Source: an uncultured eubacterium 1-6
GTDB taxonomy: Bacteria > Bacillota > Clostridia > Lachnospirales > Lachnospiraceae
Assembly (NCBI GenBank): GCA_903789595.1
Contig: CAIFEZ010000005.1
Span: 1 to 64,000, forward strand
Reading direction: 5' to 3'
DNA: 64,000 bases
This document shows, one piece after another, positions 25,949 through 33,128 of this stretch. The translations under genes and the position numbers were made by a program. A model generated the notes under the pieces. The model was not told the DNA's origin, ran no database searches, and was given only the letters and a program-made list of their open reading frames with translations. The first letter of the stretch is position 1, and every line of letters begins with the position of its first letter.

Positions 25949-26798
25949 GTGTGTCTCCTTCGTCCGACGTATGGAACGTCACCTGAATCCTTATATTGAA
26001 ATCCCACCGCTTGTTTGGAAAGCAGTTCTCGCCATCCGCATCCTGCATTTCCCACTTGCATTCGAAGTTTCCCTCGAAGCCACGGGCATCTATGTCCGTG
26101 GCTATTTTTGTAAACTCGCCCGGCCCAGTATCCGGTACCGGGATAACGGTCTGGACGGGCCGAGGATGTATTTCTGCCTGATTCACCAAAACCAGCTTCC
26201 GGCCATGCCATTCACGTGTTCCACGGTTCTGCAGTTTCCATTCGTGGTGAATGATCTCGTAGCAGTCTGCTTCATGGCGTCTGCCGCCGAATTCAACCAG
26301 AACTTCATCGCCCGCATATCGAGGCCCGCTGATGTCATCTGCAGATATCGGCTGACCTGCCAGAAGCGTCTGATACATCTCCCAGACCGCGTTATCAACG
26401 TCGTCGCCGGGAGTTGTCACGAACAGACTGAACTGAGCGGCGAGAGCATGAGCGAACTTGGCCTTGTCCTGTTCCGCTCCAGAAGGAATTCCGAACTCCG
26501 CCATGCAGGCTGTGAGCTTGTTGGCGGGCAGGTTCTTGTCAATGAATGCAGCAAGCCCATCCAGGTTAATCGGATTCGGGAATGACTCCTTTATTTCCGG
26601 GATGAGCGGTCTGTCCTTGGCATAATGCCTCTCGCCTTCAAGAGCTTCATTTGTTCTGTCCTTATACGCAAGCGGCATCACAAAATAATGGCTTCCAGCA
26701 GCATTGAAGAACTCGATGATATAGGTTCCTTGATTCCGCTGATTATCTAAAAAGCCATACAGCTTATTGAGAAATTCGTTGCTCTTAATACTGCTCAC
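25941..26798 (-). CDS. protein with C-terminal NBR1 four-tryptophan (Ig)-like domain
   Basis: About 285 residues, not a known restriction component. The C-terminal 110 residues fit the NBR1 FW/Ig-like pattern: HEWKLQNRGTREW, then VPVPDTGPGEFTKI, then CKWEMQD and NKRWDFNIRIQV, supplying the four tryptophans. The N-terminal half has a beta-hairpin-like segment (GTYIIEFFNAAGSHYFVMPL) and a helical region (about 80-150, LDGLAAFIDKNLPANKLTACM...). In the family elsewhere FW domains bind proteins, so a partner-binding role is likely. The start is uncertain: GTG 26798 abuts GAGGAG, while the ATT at 26789 has better spacing, and the broken copy has ATC at the same place. It is first in the leftward operon. 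Confidence 0.6.
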   Translation of the reverse strand: MSSIKSNEFLNKLYGFLDNQRNQGTYIIEFFNAAGSHYFVMPLAYKDRTNEALEGERHYAKDRPLIPEIKESFPNPINLDGLAAFIDKNLPANKLTACMAEFGIPSGAEQDKAKFAHALAAQFSLFVTTPGDDVDNAVWEMYQTLLAGQPISADDISGPRYAGDEVLVEFGGRRHEADCYEIIHHEWKLQNRGTREWHGRKLVLVNQAEIHPRPVQTVIPVPDTGPGEFTKIATDIDARGFEGNFECKWEMQDADGENCFPNKRWDFNIRIQVTFHTSDEGDTRG

Positions 26799-26804
26799 CT
26801 CCTC

Positions 26805-26868
26805 AGGACCTGATCCAGGACCTGCAAGACCTGATTTGCTGCGTGTCTCCCATTTCTCAGGACCTAAC
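26805..26868 (-). promoter_or_regulatory. GGACCTGAT repeats in the divergent intergenic region
   Basis: AGGACCTGAT at 26805, CAGGACCTGC at 26816, AAGACCTGAT at 26826 and CAGGACCTAA near 26858. The first three are spaced 10-11 bases, that is one helical turn. They lie just upstream of the NBR1-Ig-like gene, in the 240-base gap that must hold the leftward defence promoter and the rightward promoter of the 27039 gene. The gap also has GTTGATCGGAAGGGCCCTGA, shared with cassette copy 1. A binding site for the HTH protein is inferred. Confidence 0.45.
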
Positions 26869-27038
26869 CGCCATTCGACAATAAGGTCAGTTGATCGGAA
26901 GGGCCCTGAAGACAACAAAAGACAGACTTCTGGAATTAATTATACGAGTTCTTTATGAACAAATCAACAGTATCAGATTTCAGAAGTGTTAAACAGACAA
27001 AAATCGACAAATACAGGCAAACAAATGGAGGTGAGACA

Positions 27039-27230
27039 GTGACTCACAGCGATAGAGAAATGTGGCGCATCAATATCGAGAACGATGCCGACCAGGCCTG
27101 CTCCATCTACGGAGCGGCAGCTGTCGATAGCGTGTTCCAGCGCTACGACGCGACCTGCTTCGACGATCTCAGCCCTTCCTATTACGAGGAAGTGTTCGGG
27201 GATCTGGAGCTGATGATTTACGACAACTGA
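27039..27230 (+). CDS. 63-residue acidic protein, divergent arm of the cassette
   Basis: GTG start at 27039 with GGAGGTGAG upstream; an ATG at 26955 would add a tail with no ribosome site. The sequence begins THSDREMWRINIENDAD and ends in a very acidic YYEEVFGDLELMIYDN. It has no known domain, no membrane segment and no cysteine pair. The same gene, truncated, lies in the same divergent position at 11297. Its small size and acidity would fit a DNA-mimic or a partner of the cassette regulators, but that is speculation. Confidence 0.7.
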   Translation: MTHSDREMWRINIENDADQACSIYGAAAVDSVFQRYDATCFDDLSPSYYEEVFGDLELMIYDN

Positions 27231-27413
27231 GAATCTCCTATGAAACATATCGGAAAAGGGCTCCAAAACAGCCCGCAAAGCTCCATATGTTAAGAGGTTC
27301 GGATTTGCCCTGAGCAAGGCGTTAAAAGGCTCACTGCCATAGCCGTTCACCCCGGTGCACAGAGGTGGCTCGAGCGGCTGTAGCGGTCACAAGTGAATAG
27401 GAAACCAGTCTAC

Positions 27414-27478
27414 GAGCGTGGCTGGCCGAACGAAACGAATTGAATTCCCGTTCCGTCTGGCCTGTCACGCTCCTTTTT
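27414..27478 (+). terminator. strong intrinsic terminator
   Basis: GAGCGTG at 27414-27420 pairs with CACGCTC at 27466-27472, extended inside by GGC/GCC and ACG/CGT pairings, followed by CTTTTT. It lies in the 290-base gap between the cassette gene and the sigma-like gene. The rest of this gap (27231-27413) shows no gene. Confidence 0.75.
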
Positions 27479-27484
27479 GTGCGG

Positions 27485-27512
27485 CCTCCGGTTCGGGAGA
27501 AGCGAACGGAGG
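27485..27512 (+). promoter_or_regulatory. hairpin covering the ribosome site of the sigma-like gene
   Basis: CCTCCGGTTCG pairs with CGAACGGAGG around GGAGAAG. The 3' arm GGAGG is the ribosome binding site of the gene starting at 27521, so translation may depend on opening this fold. Confidence 0.5.
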
Positions 27513-27520
27513 TATCGCAC

Positions 27521-28021
27521 ATGAAAACCAATGACAATCAGAGTAAACGCATCTACGACAAGACCACCAAGCAGTGGTACGAGATCCCGGAGGACCAGTA
27601 CCGGGAGTATGACCGCTGGCGCACGGCGCTGAGAAAGCGCATGCAGTATCGCAGCGAGTGCTTCTGCCCGCGCAGCAAATGGTGGCTGTGCGACGGCAAC
27701 TGCCTTGACTGCGAATTCCACAACAGCACGACCGTCTCTCTTGACGATCCGCTTCCGGACGGCGAAGGAACTCTCGCCGACTACGTTCCGGACGACGCTC
27801 CTCTTATTGAAGAGGTGCTGGCCGAGAAAGCGGAGCTGGATCAGCTGTTCGCGCGTCTGCAGGAGCTCATGCCGGAGGCCAAGCGTATCGGCGAGCTCAG
27901 GGAGGAAGGCCTCTCCGACGAGGCCATCGCCGACATCATCGGTATCAAGCGCACGACATTCATGTCCCGCCTGAAGAAGGCCAAGGAAAAGCTGGCTAAG
28001 GAATTCCCGTACTGGTTCTAA
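27521..28021 (+). CDS. sigma-70 region 4-like regulator, cysteine-rich
   Basis: 166 residues from ATG 27521. The C-terminus (about 110-166) is a sigma region 4-type HTH: LSDEAIADIIGIKRTTFMSRLKKAKEKLAK. The middle has a cysteine cluster (CFCPRSKWWLCDGNCLDCEFH, about residues 48-68) suited to binding zinc. There is no region 2, so it is not a complete sigma factor. As first gene of the rightward early module it could activate phage transcription. It is followed by its own terminator at 28028. Confidence 0.72.
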   Translation: MKTNDNQSKRIYDKTTKQWYEIPEDQYREYDRWRTALRKRMQYRSECFCPRSKWWLCDGNCLDCEFHNSTTVSLDDPLPDGEGTLADYVPDDAPLIEEVLAEKAELDQLFARLQELMPEAKRIGELREEGLSDEAIADIIGIKRTTFMSRLKKAKEKLAKEFPYWF

Positions 28022-28027
28022 GCGTCT

Positions 28028-28062
28028 GCTCCGGCTGCCCATCGTGGTGGCCGGAGCTTTTT
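28028..28062 (+). terminator. intrinsic terminator after the sigma-like gene
   Basis: GCTCCGGC at 28028-28035 pairs with GCCGGAGC at 28050-28057, then five T. Confidence 0.8.
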
Positions 28063-28081
28063 CTGAAATTCCTCTTTTTCC

Positions 28082-28127
28082 TTCGTCAAAACGGTCTGCC
28101 CGCCTCCAGTGGGAAGTGTAAGGAGCG
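28082..28127 (+). promoter_or_regulatory. CTCC-AGTGGGAAGT hairpin motif, copy B
   Basis: TTCGTCAAAACGGTCTG leads into CGCCTCCAGTGGGAAGTG. CTCC (28104-28107) pairs with GGAG (28122-28125), with CG/CG pairs outside. About 20 identical bases around the loop are shared with copy C at 32623 and a shorter core with copy A at 1286. It lies upstream of the small gene at 28161. Confidence 0.55.
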
Positions 28128-28160
28128 CGAAAGCAAGATGCTCCGGATTGGAGGCAAGCG

Positions 28161-28367
28161 ATGAACAAGACACGCAACAGAAGTCCCGCGGACACGGAGG
28201 CCATCGCAGTTCTTATTGCAATAAGCCATGTATCCGCAAGGCTGGCAAGGAACCTCTCGATTCTTGCCGCAGACAGACAACTCATGGAAGGAGGTAAAGA
28301 GAATGTCAAAAATGGCAGAGATGGATCAGACCATCAAGGAACTGCGCGATGCCGCCGCTGCTATTAA
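28161..28367 (+). CDS. small hypothetical phage protein
   Basis: 68 residues from ATG 28161 with GGAGG upstream. The N-terminal 45 residues (RSPADTEAIAVLIAISHVSARLARNLSILA) form one amphipathic helix region; the tail is basic. No known function. Its last 65 bases overlap the start of the gene at 28303, and it is first in the replication operon. Confidence 0.55.
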   Translation: MNKTRNRSPADTEAIAVLIAISHVSARLARNLSILAADRQLMEGGKENVKNGRDGSDHQGTARCRRCY

Positions 28368-28635
28368 CAGCGCAGCCGACTGGCTCTACCAGCAGTTCTC
28401 CGGCACAACCGAGGAGCCCGCTCCGCAGCCCGAAAAGATGCAGGCCGAGGCTGAGCCGAAGAAGGAGCTGAAGCTGGAGGATGTGAGGAAGGTTCTCGCC
28501 GAACGGTCCCGCGCTGGTTACACGGCGCAGATCCGCGAGCTGCTCCACAAGTACGGTGCGATCAAGCTGTCGGCTGTCGATCCGAAGGACTACGAAGCCC
28601 TGCTCTTTGATGTGGAGGGACTCAATGAATTCTGA
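28303..28635 (+). CDS. hypothetical early phage protein next to DUF2800
   Basis: 110 residues, start ATG 28303 with GGAGG. An N-terminal helix (IKELRDAAAAINSAADWLYQQF) and a charged proline-rich linker are followed by a conserved-looking C-terminus (LEDVRKVLAERSRAGYTAQIRELLHKYGAIKLSAVDP). That half resembles a short helical domain found in many clostridial phages beside DUF2800; the label rrp5 sometimes attached to it has no support here. It overlaps the next gene by 11 bases. Confidence 0.65.
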   Translation: MSKMAEMDQTIKELRDAAAAINSAADWLYQQFSGTTEEPAPQPEKMQAEAEPKKELKLEDVRKVLAERSRAGYTAQIRELLHKYGAIKLSAVDPKDYEALLFDVEGLNEF

Positions 28636-29767
28636 AAGACAGCATGCGGTCCTCTCCGCGTCGAGCTCCGACAGGTGGATTCACTGCCCGCCGTCGGTAC
28701 GGCTTAGCGAGGGATTCGAGGACAAGGGAAGCGACTACGCATTGGAAGGCACCTGCGCTCATGCGCTCGCCGAGTACAAGCTCCGCAAGGCGCTCGGCTA
28801 CCCGGCACGCGACCCGACCGAGGACCTCGCCTTCTACAACGAGGAGATGGAGGAAGCAACAGACGGCTATGTCGCCTACGTGCTGGAGAAGGTCGAAGCC
28901 GCAAGGCAGGCCTGCTCTGATCCGGTTGTTCTGGTCGAGCAGCGCGTGGACTACTCCCGCTGGGTGAGACAGGGCTTCGGCACATCCGACGCTCTCATCA
29001 TCGCTGACGGCACGCTCCGGATCATCGATCTGAAGTACGGCACCGGCATCGCCGTGTCGGCGGAGGACAATCCGCAGCTCAAATGCTACTCGCTGGGTGC
29101 CTTGGAGCTGTTCGACGACATCTACGACATTGATTCGGTCGCCATGTCTATCTACCAGCCGAGACGGCAGAACGTCAGCGAATGGCAGATCAGCAAGAAG
29201 AACCTGCTCGCATGGGCGGACAAGGTTCTGAAGCCTACAGCGGAGCTGGCGTGGGATGGCAAGGGAGAATTCTCCTGCGGCCCGTGGTGCCGGTTCTGCA
29301 AGGCGAAGACCATCTGCCGGAAGCGGACCGAGGAGAACCTGAAGCTCGCGCAGCACGAGTTCAAGCTGCCGCCGGAGCTCTCCGACGCGGAGATCGAGGT
29401 TATCCTCTCCCAGGTGGACGAGCTGGTCTCGTGGGCGTCCGACATCAAGGAGTACGCGCTTCAGCAGGCACTCTCCGGCAAGGAGTGGCACGGCTTCAAG
29501 CTCGTCGAAGGCAGGTCCGTCCGCAAGTACACCAACGAAACCGCCGTCGCCAAGACGGTCGAAGACGCCGGATTCGATCCATACGAGCGGAGGCTGCTCG
29601 GCATCACCGCCATGCAGAAGCTCCTCGGAAAGAACCGCTTCAATGAACTCCTGTCCGGCTACATCGAAAAGCCGCAGGGCAAACCGACACTCGTCCCGGA
29701 CTCCGACAAGCGTCCGGCGATGAATACAGCAAAAAATGATTTTATGGAGGAAAACAATCATGAGTAA
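28625..29767 (+). CDS. DUF2800 protein, Cas4/PD-(D/E)xK-type nuclease
   Basis: 380 residues from ATG 28625. The nuclease core reads GFGTSDALIIADGTLRIIDLKYGTG (about 118-142), giving D and DxK of the PD-(D/E)xK fold, with E in VEQRVDYSRW before it. A cysteine set CGPWCRFCKAKTIC (about 222-235) suggests an iron-sulfur or zinc site as in Cas4/AddB-type exonucleases. It probably processes DNA ends for recombination or replication with the DUF2815 protein encoded next, whose start overlaps by eight bases. Confidence 0.85.
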   Translation: MNSERQHAVLSASSSDRWIHCPPSVRLSEGFEDKGSDYALEGTCAHALAEYKLRKALGYPARDPTEDLAFYNEEMEEATDGYVAYVLEKVEAARQACSDPVVLVEQRVDYSRWVRQGFGTSDALIIADGTLRIIDLKYGTGIAVSAEDNPQLKCYSLGALELFDDIYDIDSVAMSIYQPRRQNVSEWQISKKNLLAWADKVLKPTAELAWDGKGEFSCGPWCRFCKAKTICRKRTEENLKLAQHEFKLPPELSDAEIEVILSQVDELVSWASDIKEYALQQALSGKEWHGFKLVEGRSVRKYTNETAVAKTVEDAGFDPYERRLLGITAMQKLLGKNRFNELLSGYIEKPQGKPTLVPDSDKRPAMNTAKNDFMEENNHE

Positions 29768-30338
29768 AACAACTATGCACAATCCGATGAAGGTTATCAC
29801 TGGCCCGAGCACCCGCTGGTCCTACGCGAACGTGTGGGAGCCGAAGTCCATCAACGGCGGCACGCCCAAGTACAGCGTGAGCCTGATCATCCCTAAGTCC
29901 GACACCGTGACGGTCGCCAAGATCAAGGCAGCCATCGAAGCCGCCTACAAGGAGGGCGAAGCCAAGCTCAAGGGCAACAGCAAGTCCGTACCGGCGCTGT
30001 CCGCGATCAAGACGCCGCTTCGTGACGGCGACGCGGAGCGTCCGGACGACGAGGCCTACCGCGGCTCCTACTTCGTGAACGCGAATGCGACGACCGCTCC
30101 GGGCATCGTGGACGCGGATCTGAATCCGATCCTCTCCCGCAGCGAGGTGTACAGCGGCGTATACGGCAGAGCCAGCATCACGTTCTATGCATTCAACTCT
30201 TCCGGGAACCGCGGCATCGCCTGCGGTCTGAACAACCTGCAGAAGATCCGTGACGGCGAGCCGCTCGGCAGCAAGGCCAGCGCAGAATCCGACTTCGCGG
30301 ATTTCGCAACCGACAGCGACGATGATTTCCTGAACTGA
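29760..30338 (+). CDS. DUF2815, single-stranded DNA-binding-like protein
   Basis: 192 residues, ATG 29760 overlapping the stop of DUF2800 by eight bases. The N-terminus TRWSYANVWEPKSINGGTPKYSVSLIIPKSD is the hallmark of DUF2815. The C-terminus is acidic (FADFATDSDDDFLN), as in SSB-type proteins that recruit partners by an acidic tail. Together with the DUF2800 nuclease it suggests a phage recombination/replication pair. Confidence 0.85.
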   Translation: MSKTTMHNPMKVITGPSTRWSYANVWEPKSINGGTPKYSVSLIIPKSDTVTVAKIKAAIEAAYKEGEAKLKGNSKSVPALSAIKTPLRDGDAERPDDEAYRGSYFVNANATTAPGIVDADLNPILSRSEVYSGVYGRASITFYAFNSSGNRGIACGLNNLQKIRDGEPLGSKASAESDFADFATDSDDDFLN

Positions 30339-30350
30339 GGAGGCAAACCA

Positions 30351-30548
30351 ATGGAAACCATTATGAACATGATTCTCTACATCATCTACGACCTGCTCGG
30401 TCTGAGCGGGATCGCGCTCTTGATCATCATCTCGGTCACGAGCGCCCGCTCTTACCGTGAGGACAAGGAGCTCAAGCTCCGTCAGGAGGAGCGCGACAAG
30501 GAGTACCACGAGCGCCGCATGAAGGAGCTCGAAGCGCACCGCGACTAA
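30351..30548 (+). CDS. small single-pass membrane protein
   Basis: 65 residues from ATG 30351. One membrane segment (about 7-28, MILYIIYDLLGLSGIALLIIIS) is followed by a highly charged helix (REDKELKLRQEERDKEYHERRMKELEAHRD). It lies 12 bases after DUF2815. Function unknown; possibly membrane anchoring of the replication complex. Confidence 0.6.
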   Translation: METIMNMILYIIYDLLGLSGIALLIIISVTSARSYREDKELKLRQEERDKEYHERRMKELEAHRD

Positions 30549-30573
30549 ACCGTAACCCATACAGCTATTGGCG

Positions 30574-30605
30574 GGCGGCAGGGACGTATCTCTCTGCCGC
30601 CTTAT
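30574..30605 (+). terminator. hairpin before DNA polymerase gene
   Basis: GGCGGCAG (30574-30581) pairs with CTGCCGCC (30594-30601), followed by TTATT. Confidence 0.6.
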
Positions 30606-30626
30606 TCGTGAATTGAGGTGAAAAAT

Positions 30627-32615
30627 GTGAAGACTTTATCTTTGGATTTGGAGACGTTCAGCGACGTCGACCTCGGCAAATGCGGCGTCTACAAGTACTC
30701 CGAATCGCCCGCCTTCGAGATCCTCCTGTTCGGATACAGCGTAGACGGAGGCCCGGTGCAGGTCGTCGACCTTGCCTGCGGAGAACAGATCCCGGAGAAC
30801 ATCCTCGACGCACTCACCGACGACACGGTTCTCAAGTGGGCATTTAACGCGAACTTCGAACGCGTCTGCCTGTCACGCTACCTGCGGGATATGGGCTGGA
30901 GCCTTGACCCGTTCCATGACAATCATCCTCTGTCGACGGAGCCCGCGCGGTTCCTGAATCCGGAGGGCTGGCGCTGCTCGATGGTCTGGGCGGCGACAAT
31001 GGGACTCCCGCTCAGCCTGAAGGGCGTCGGCGCTGTCCTGAACCTCGCTGATCAGAAGATGGACGAGGGCAAGGCGCTCATCCGATACTTCTCCGTTCCC
31101 TGCGCACCCACGAAGGCGAACGGCGGCAGGACCCGGAACCTGCCATCTGACGATCCTGTCAAATGGGCGACGTTCAAGAAGTACAACCAGCGCGACGTCG
31201 AGGTCGAAATGTCCATCCAGCGGAAGCTCCGGAACTTCCCGGTGCCGGACTTCGTGTGGGACGAGTACCACATCGACCAGGAAATCAACGACCGCGGCGT
31301 CCGCATCGACATGGATCTCGTGGAGAAGGCCATCGACATGGACACCCGCTCTCGCGGCGAACTTACCGAGAAGATGCAGGCGCTCACGAATCTGGAGAAT
31401 CCGAACAGCGTCCAGCAGATGAAGCAATGGCTCTCCGACAACGGCATGGAGGTCGACAGCCTCGGCAAAAAGGCAGTCGCCGCACTCCTCAAAACCGCAC
31501 CACCTGAGCTGGCGGAGGTGCTGGAGCTCCGGCAGCAGCTCGCGAAATCCAGTGTGAAGAAATACCAGACGATGCAGCGGGCAGTATGCGACGACAGCCG
31601 TGCAAGAGGCATGTTCATGTTCTACGGCGCGAACCGCACCGGGCGCTGGGCCGGTCGTCTCATCCAGCTGCAGAATCTGCCGCAGAACCATCTGCCTGAC
31701 CTGGATGCCGCGCGGGCGCTCGTGAAGTCCGGCGACTACGAGGCCGTGAAGATGATCTACGAGGATGTCCCCGACACGCTCTCCCAGCTTATCCGCACCG
31801 CCTTCATCCCGAAGGACGGCTGCCGGTTCTACGTGGCGGACTTCTCCGCCATCGAAGCACGCGTCATCGCATGGTACGCAGGCGAACAGTGGAAATCCGA
31901 CGCGTTCGCGAACGGCGAGGACATCTACTGCTCGACGGCAAGCCGAATGTTCCACAAGCCGGTCGTCAAGCACGGCGTGAACGGCGAGCTTCGCGCCAAA
32001 GGCAAGATCGCGGAGCTGGCCTGCGGCTACGGCGGCTCAACCGGCGCTTTGAAGGCAATGGGCGCACTCGAAATGGGCCTGTCTGAAGATGAGCTCCCGG
32101 ACATCGTCTCCTCATGGCGGGACGCGAACCAGCAGATCGTGAAGTTCTGGTGGGACGTCGACAAGGCAGTCATGGCTGCTGTGAAGAACCACAAAACCAC
32201 ACGGCTCGGAAAACTCACCTTCTTCTGGCAGGCGGGCATGCTGTTCATCACCTTGCCCTCCGGTCGGAATCTTGCGTATGTGAAGCCGAAGGTCGGCATG
32301 AACCGTTTCGGCGGCGAGTGCATCACCTACGAGGGCGTGGACGGCACGAAGAAATGGGAACGCCTCGAATCGTACGGCCCGAAGTTCGTGGAGAACATCG
32401 TGCAGGCCACCAGCCGCGACATTCTCTGCAATTCGATGAAGACGCTCCGCTGTTGCGATATCTGCATGCATATCCACGACGAGCTGGTCATCGAAGCCGA
32501 TCCGCGGGTATCGCTTGAAGCCTTGTGCGAGCAGATGGGCCGCGTCCCTTCGTGGGCGGATGGTCTGGTGCTCCGTGCGGACGGGTATGTCTGCGATTTC
32601 TATAAGAAAGACTGA
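30627..32615 (+). CDS. phage DNA polymerase I-like, family A
   Basis: 662 residues. GTG 30627 is preferred because GAGGTGA sits six to eight bases upstream; a GTG at 30618 is inside that site. An N-terminal 3'-5' exonuclease is indicated by D7/E9 in LSLDLETFSD. The polymerase motif A is VADFSAIEARVIAW (D about 404), motif B region KGKIAELACGYGG, and motif C IHDELVIEAD (about 615). All expected catalytic acidic residues are present. It replicates the phage genome with the primase at 33458 and helicase at 36769. Confidence 0.94.
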   Translation: MKTLSLDLETFSDVDLGKCGVYKYSESPAFEILLFGYSVDGGPVQVVDLACGEQIPENILDALTDDTVLKWAFNANFERVCLSRYLRDMGWSLDPFHDNHPLSTEPARFLNPEGWRCSMVWAATMGLPLSLKGVGAVLNLADQKMDEGKALIRYFSVPCAPTKANGGRTRNLPSDDPVKWATFKKYNQRDVEVEMSIQRKLRNFPVPDFVWDEYHIDQEINDRGVRIDMDLVEKAIDMDTRSRGELTEKMQALTNLENPNSVQQMKQWLSDNGMEVDSLGKKAVAALLKTAPPELAEVLELRQQLAKSSVKKYQTMQRAVCDDSRARGMFMFYGANRTGRWAGRLIQLQNLPQNHLPDLDAARALVKSGDYEAVKMIYEDVPDTLSQLIRTAFIPKDGCRFYVADFSAIEARVIAWYAGEQWKSDAFANGEDIYCSTASRMFHKPVVKHGVNGELRAKGKIAELACGYGGSTGALKAMGALEMGLSEDELPDIVSSWRDANQQIVKFWWDVDKAVMAAVKNHKTTRLGKLTFFWQAGMLFITLPSGRNLAYVKPKVGMNRFGGECITYEGVDGTKKWERLESYGPKFVENIVQATSRDILCNSMKTLRCCDICMHIHDELVIEADPRVSLEALCEQMGRVPSWADGLVLRADGYVCDFYKKD

Positions 32616-32622
32616 TTTTCGT

Positions 32623-32676
32623 TTCGTCAAAAGCGGTCTGTCTCCTCCAGTGGGAAGTAGAGGCAGGCCGCTTTTT
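32623..32676 (+). terminator. terminator with CTCCAGTGGGAAGTA loop, copy C
   Basis: AGCGGTCTGTCTC pairs over 13 positions with GAGGCAGGCCGCT and is followed by five T. The loop CTCCAGTGGGAAGTA and the flank TTTCGTCAAAA match copy B at 28082. So the conserved motif forms the loop of a real terminator-like fold here. Confidence 0.7.
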
Positions 32677-32706
32677 CTATTGCCTGCCGGAAAGGAGGAT
32701 ACCGGT

Positions 32707-33123
32707 TTGGATTACAGGAATTTTGAGGGCTATCCGGACCCGACATGCTGCGAGGCGCTGAGCCTCATCGAACTCGAGGAGAAGAAGGCGCTCCGCGCTT
32801 TCCGGCCCATCATCTACGTCTGCTCCCCGTACGCGGGAGACATCCAGAGGAACGTGGCGAACGCGAGGCGCTACTGCAGGTTCGCAGTCGAACAGGGATA
32901 CATCCCGATCGCGCCGCATCTGCTGTTCCCGCAGTTCCTTGACGACAGCGACGAACGGGAGCGCGAGCTCGGCTTGTTCTTCGGAAACGCGCTCATGAGC
33001 AAGTGCGCCGAGATCTGGGTGTTCGGAGACAGGATCTCGAACGGCATGGCAGCGGAAATACGAAGAGCCCGCTGGAAGGGCTACCGGCTGCGCTATTTCA
33101 CAGAGGATTTGAAGGAGGTCTAA
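32707..33123 (+). CDS. DUF4406-like / nucleoside deoxyribosyltransferase-fold protein
   Basis: 138 residues with TTG start at 32707 behind AAAGGAGG. The core IIYVCSPYAGDIQRNVANARRYC, then GYIPIAPHLLFPQFL, then CAEIWVFGDRISNGMAAEI fits the DUF4406/deoxyribosyltransferase-like fold. That fold binds nucleotides or nucleosides. A role in nucleotide salvage or DNA modification for the phage is possible; the reaction is unknown. Confidence 0.75.
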   Translation: MDYRNFEGYPDPTCCEALSLIELEEKKALRAFRPIIYVCSPYAGDIQRNVANARRYCRFAVEQGYIPIAPHLLFPQFLDDSDERERELGLFFGNALMSKCAEIWVFGDRISNGMAAEIRRARWKGYRLRYFTEDLKEV

Positions 33124-33128
33124 CACTT

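Noticed and set aside
27410..28309. Minus-strand 299-codon frame opposite the sigma-like gene
   Set aside because: Crosses two terminators and a recognised gene; composition-driven shadow.
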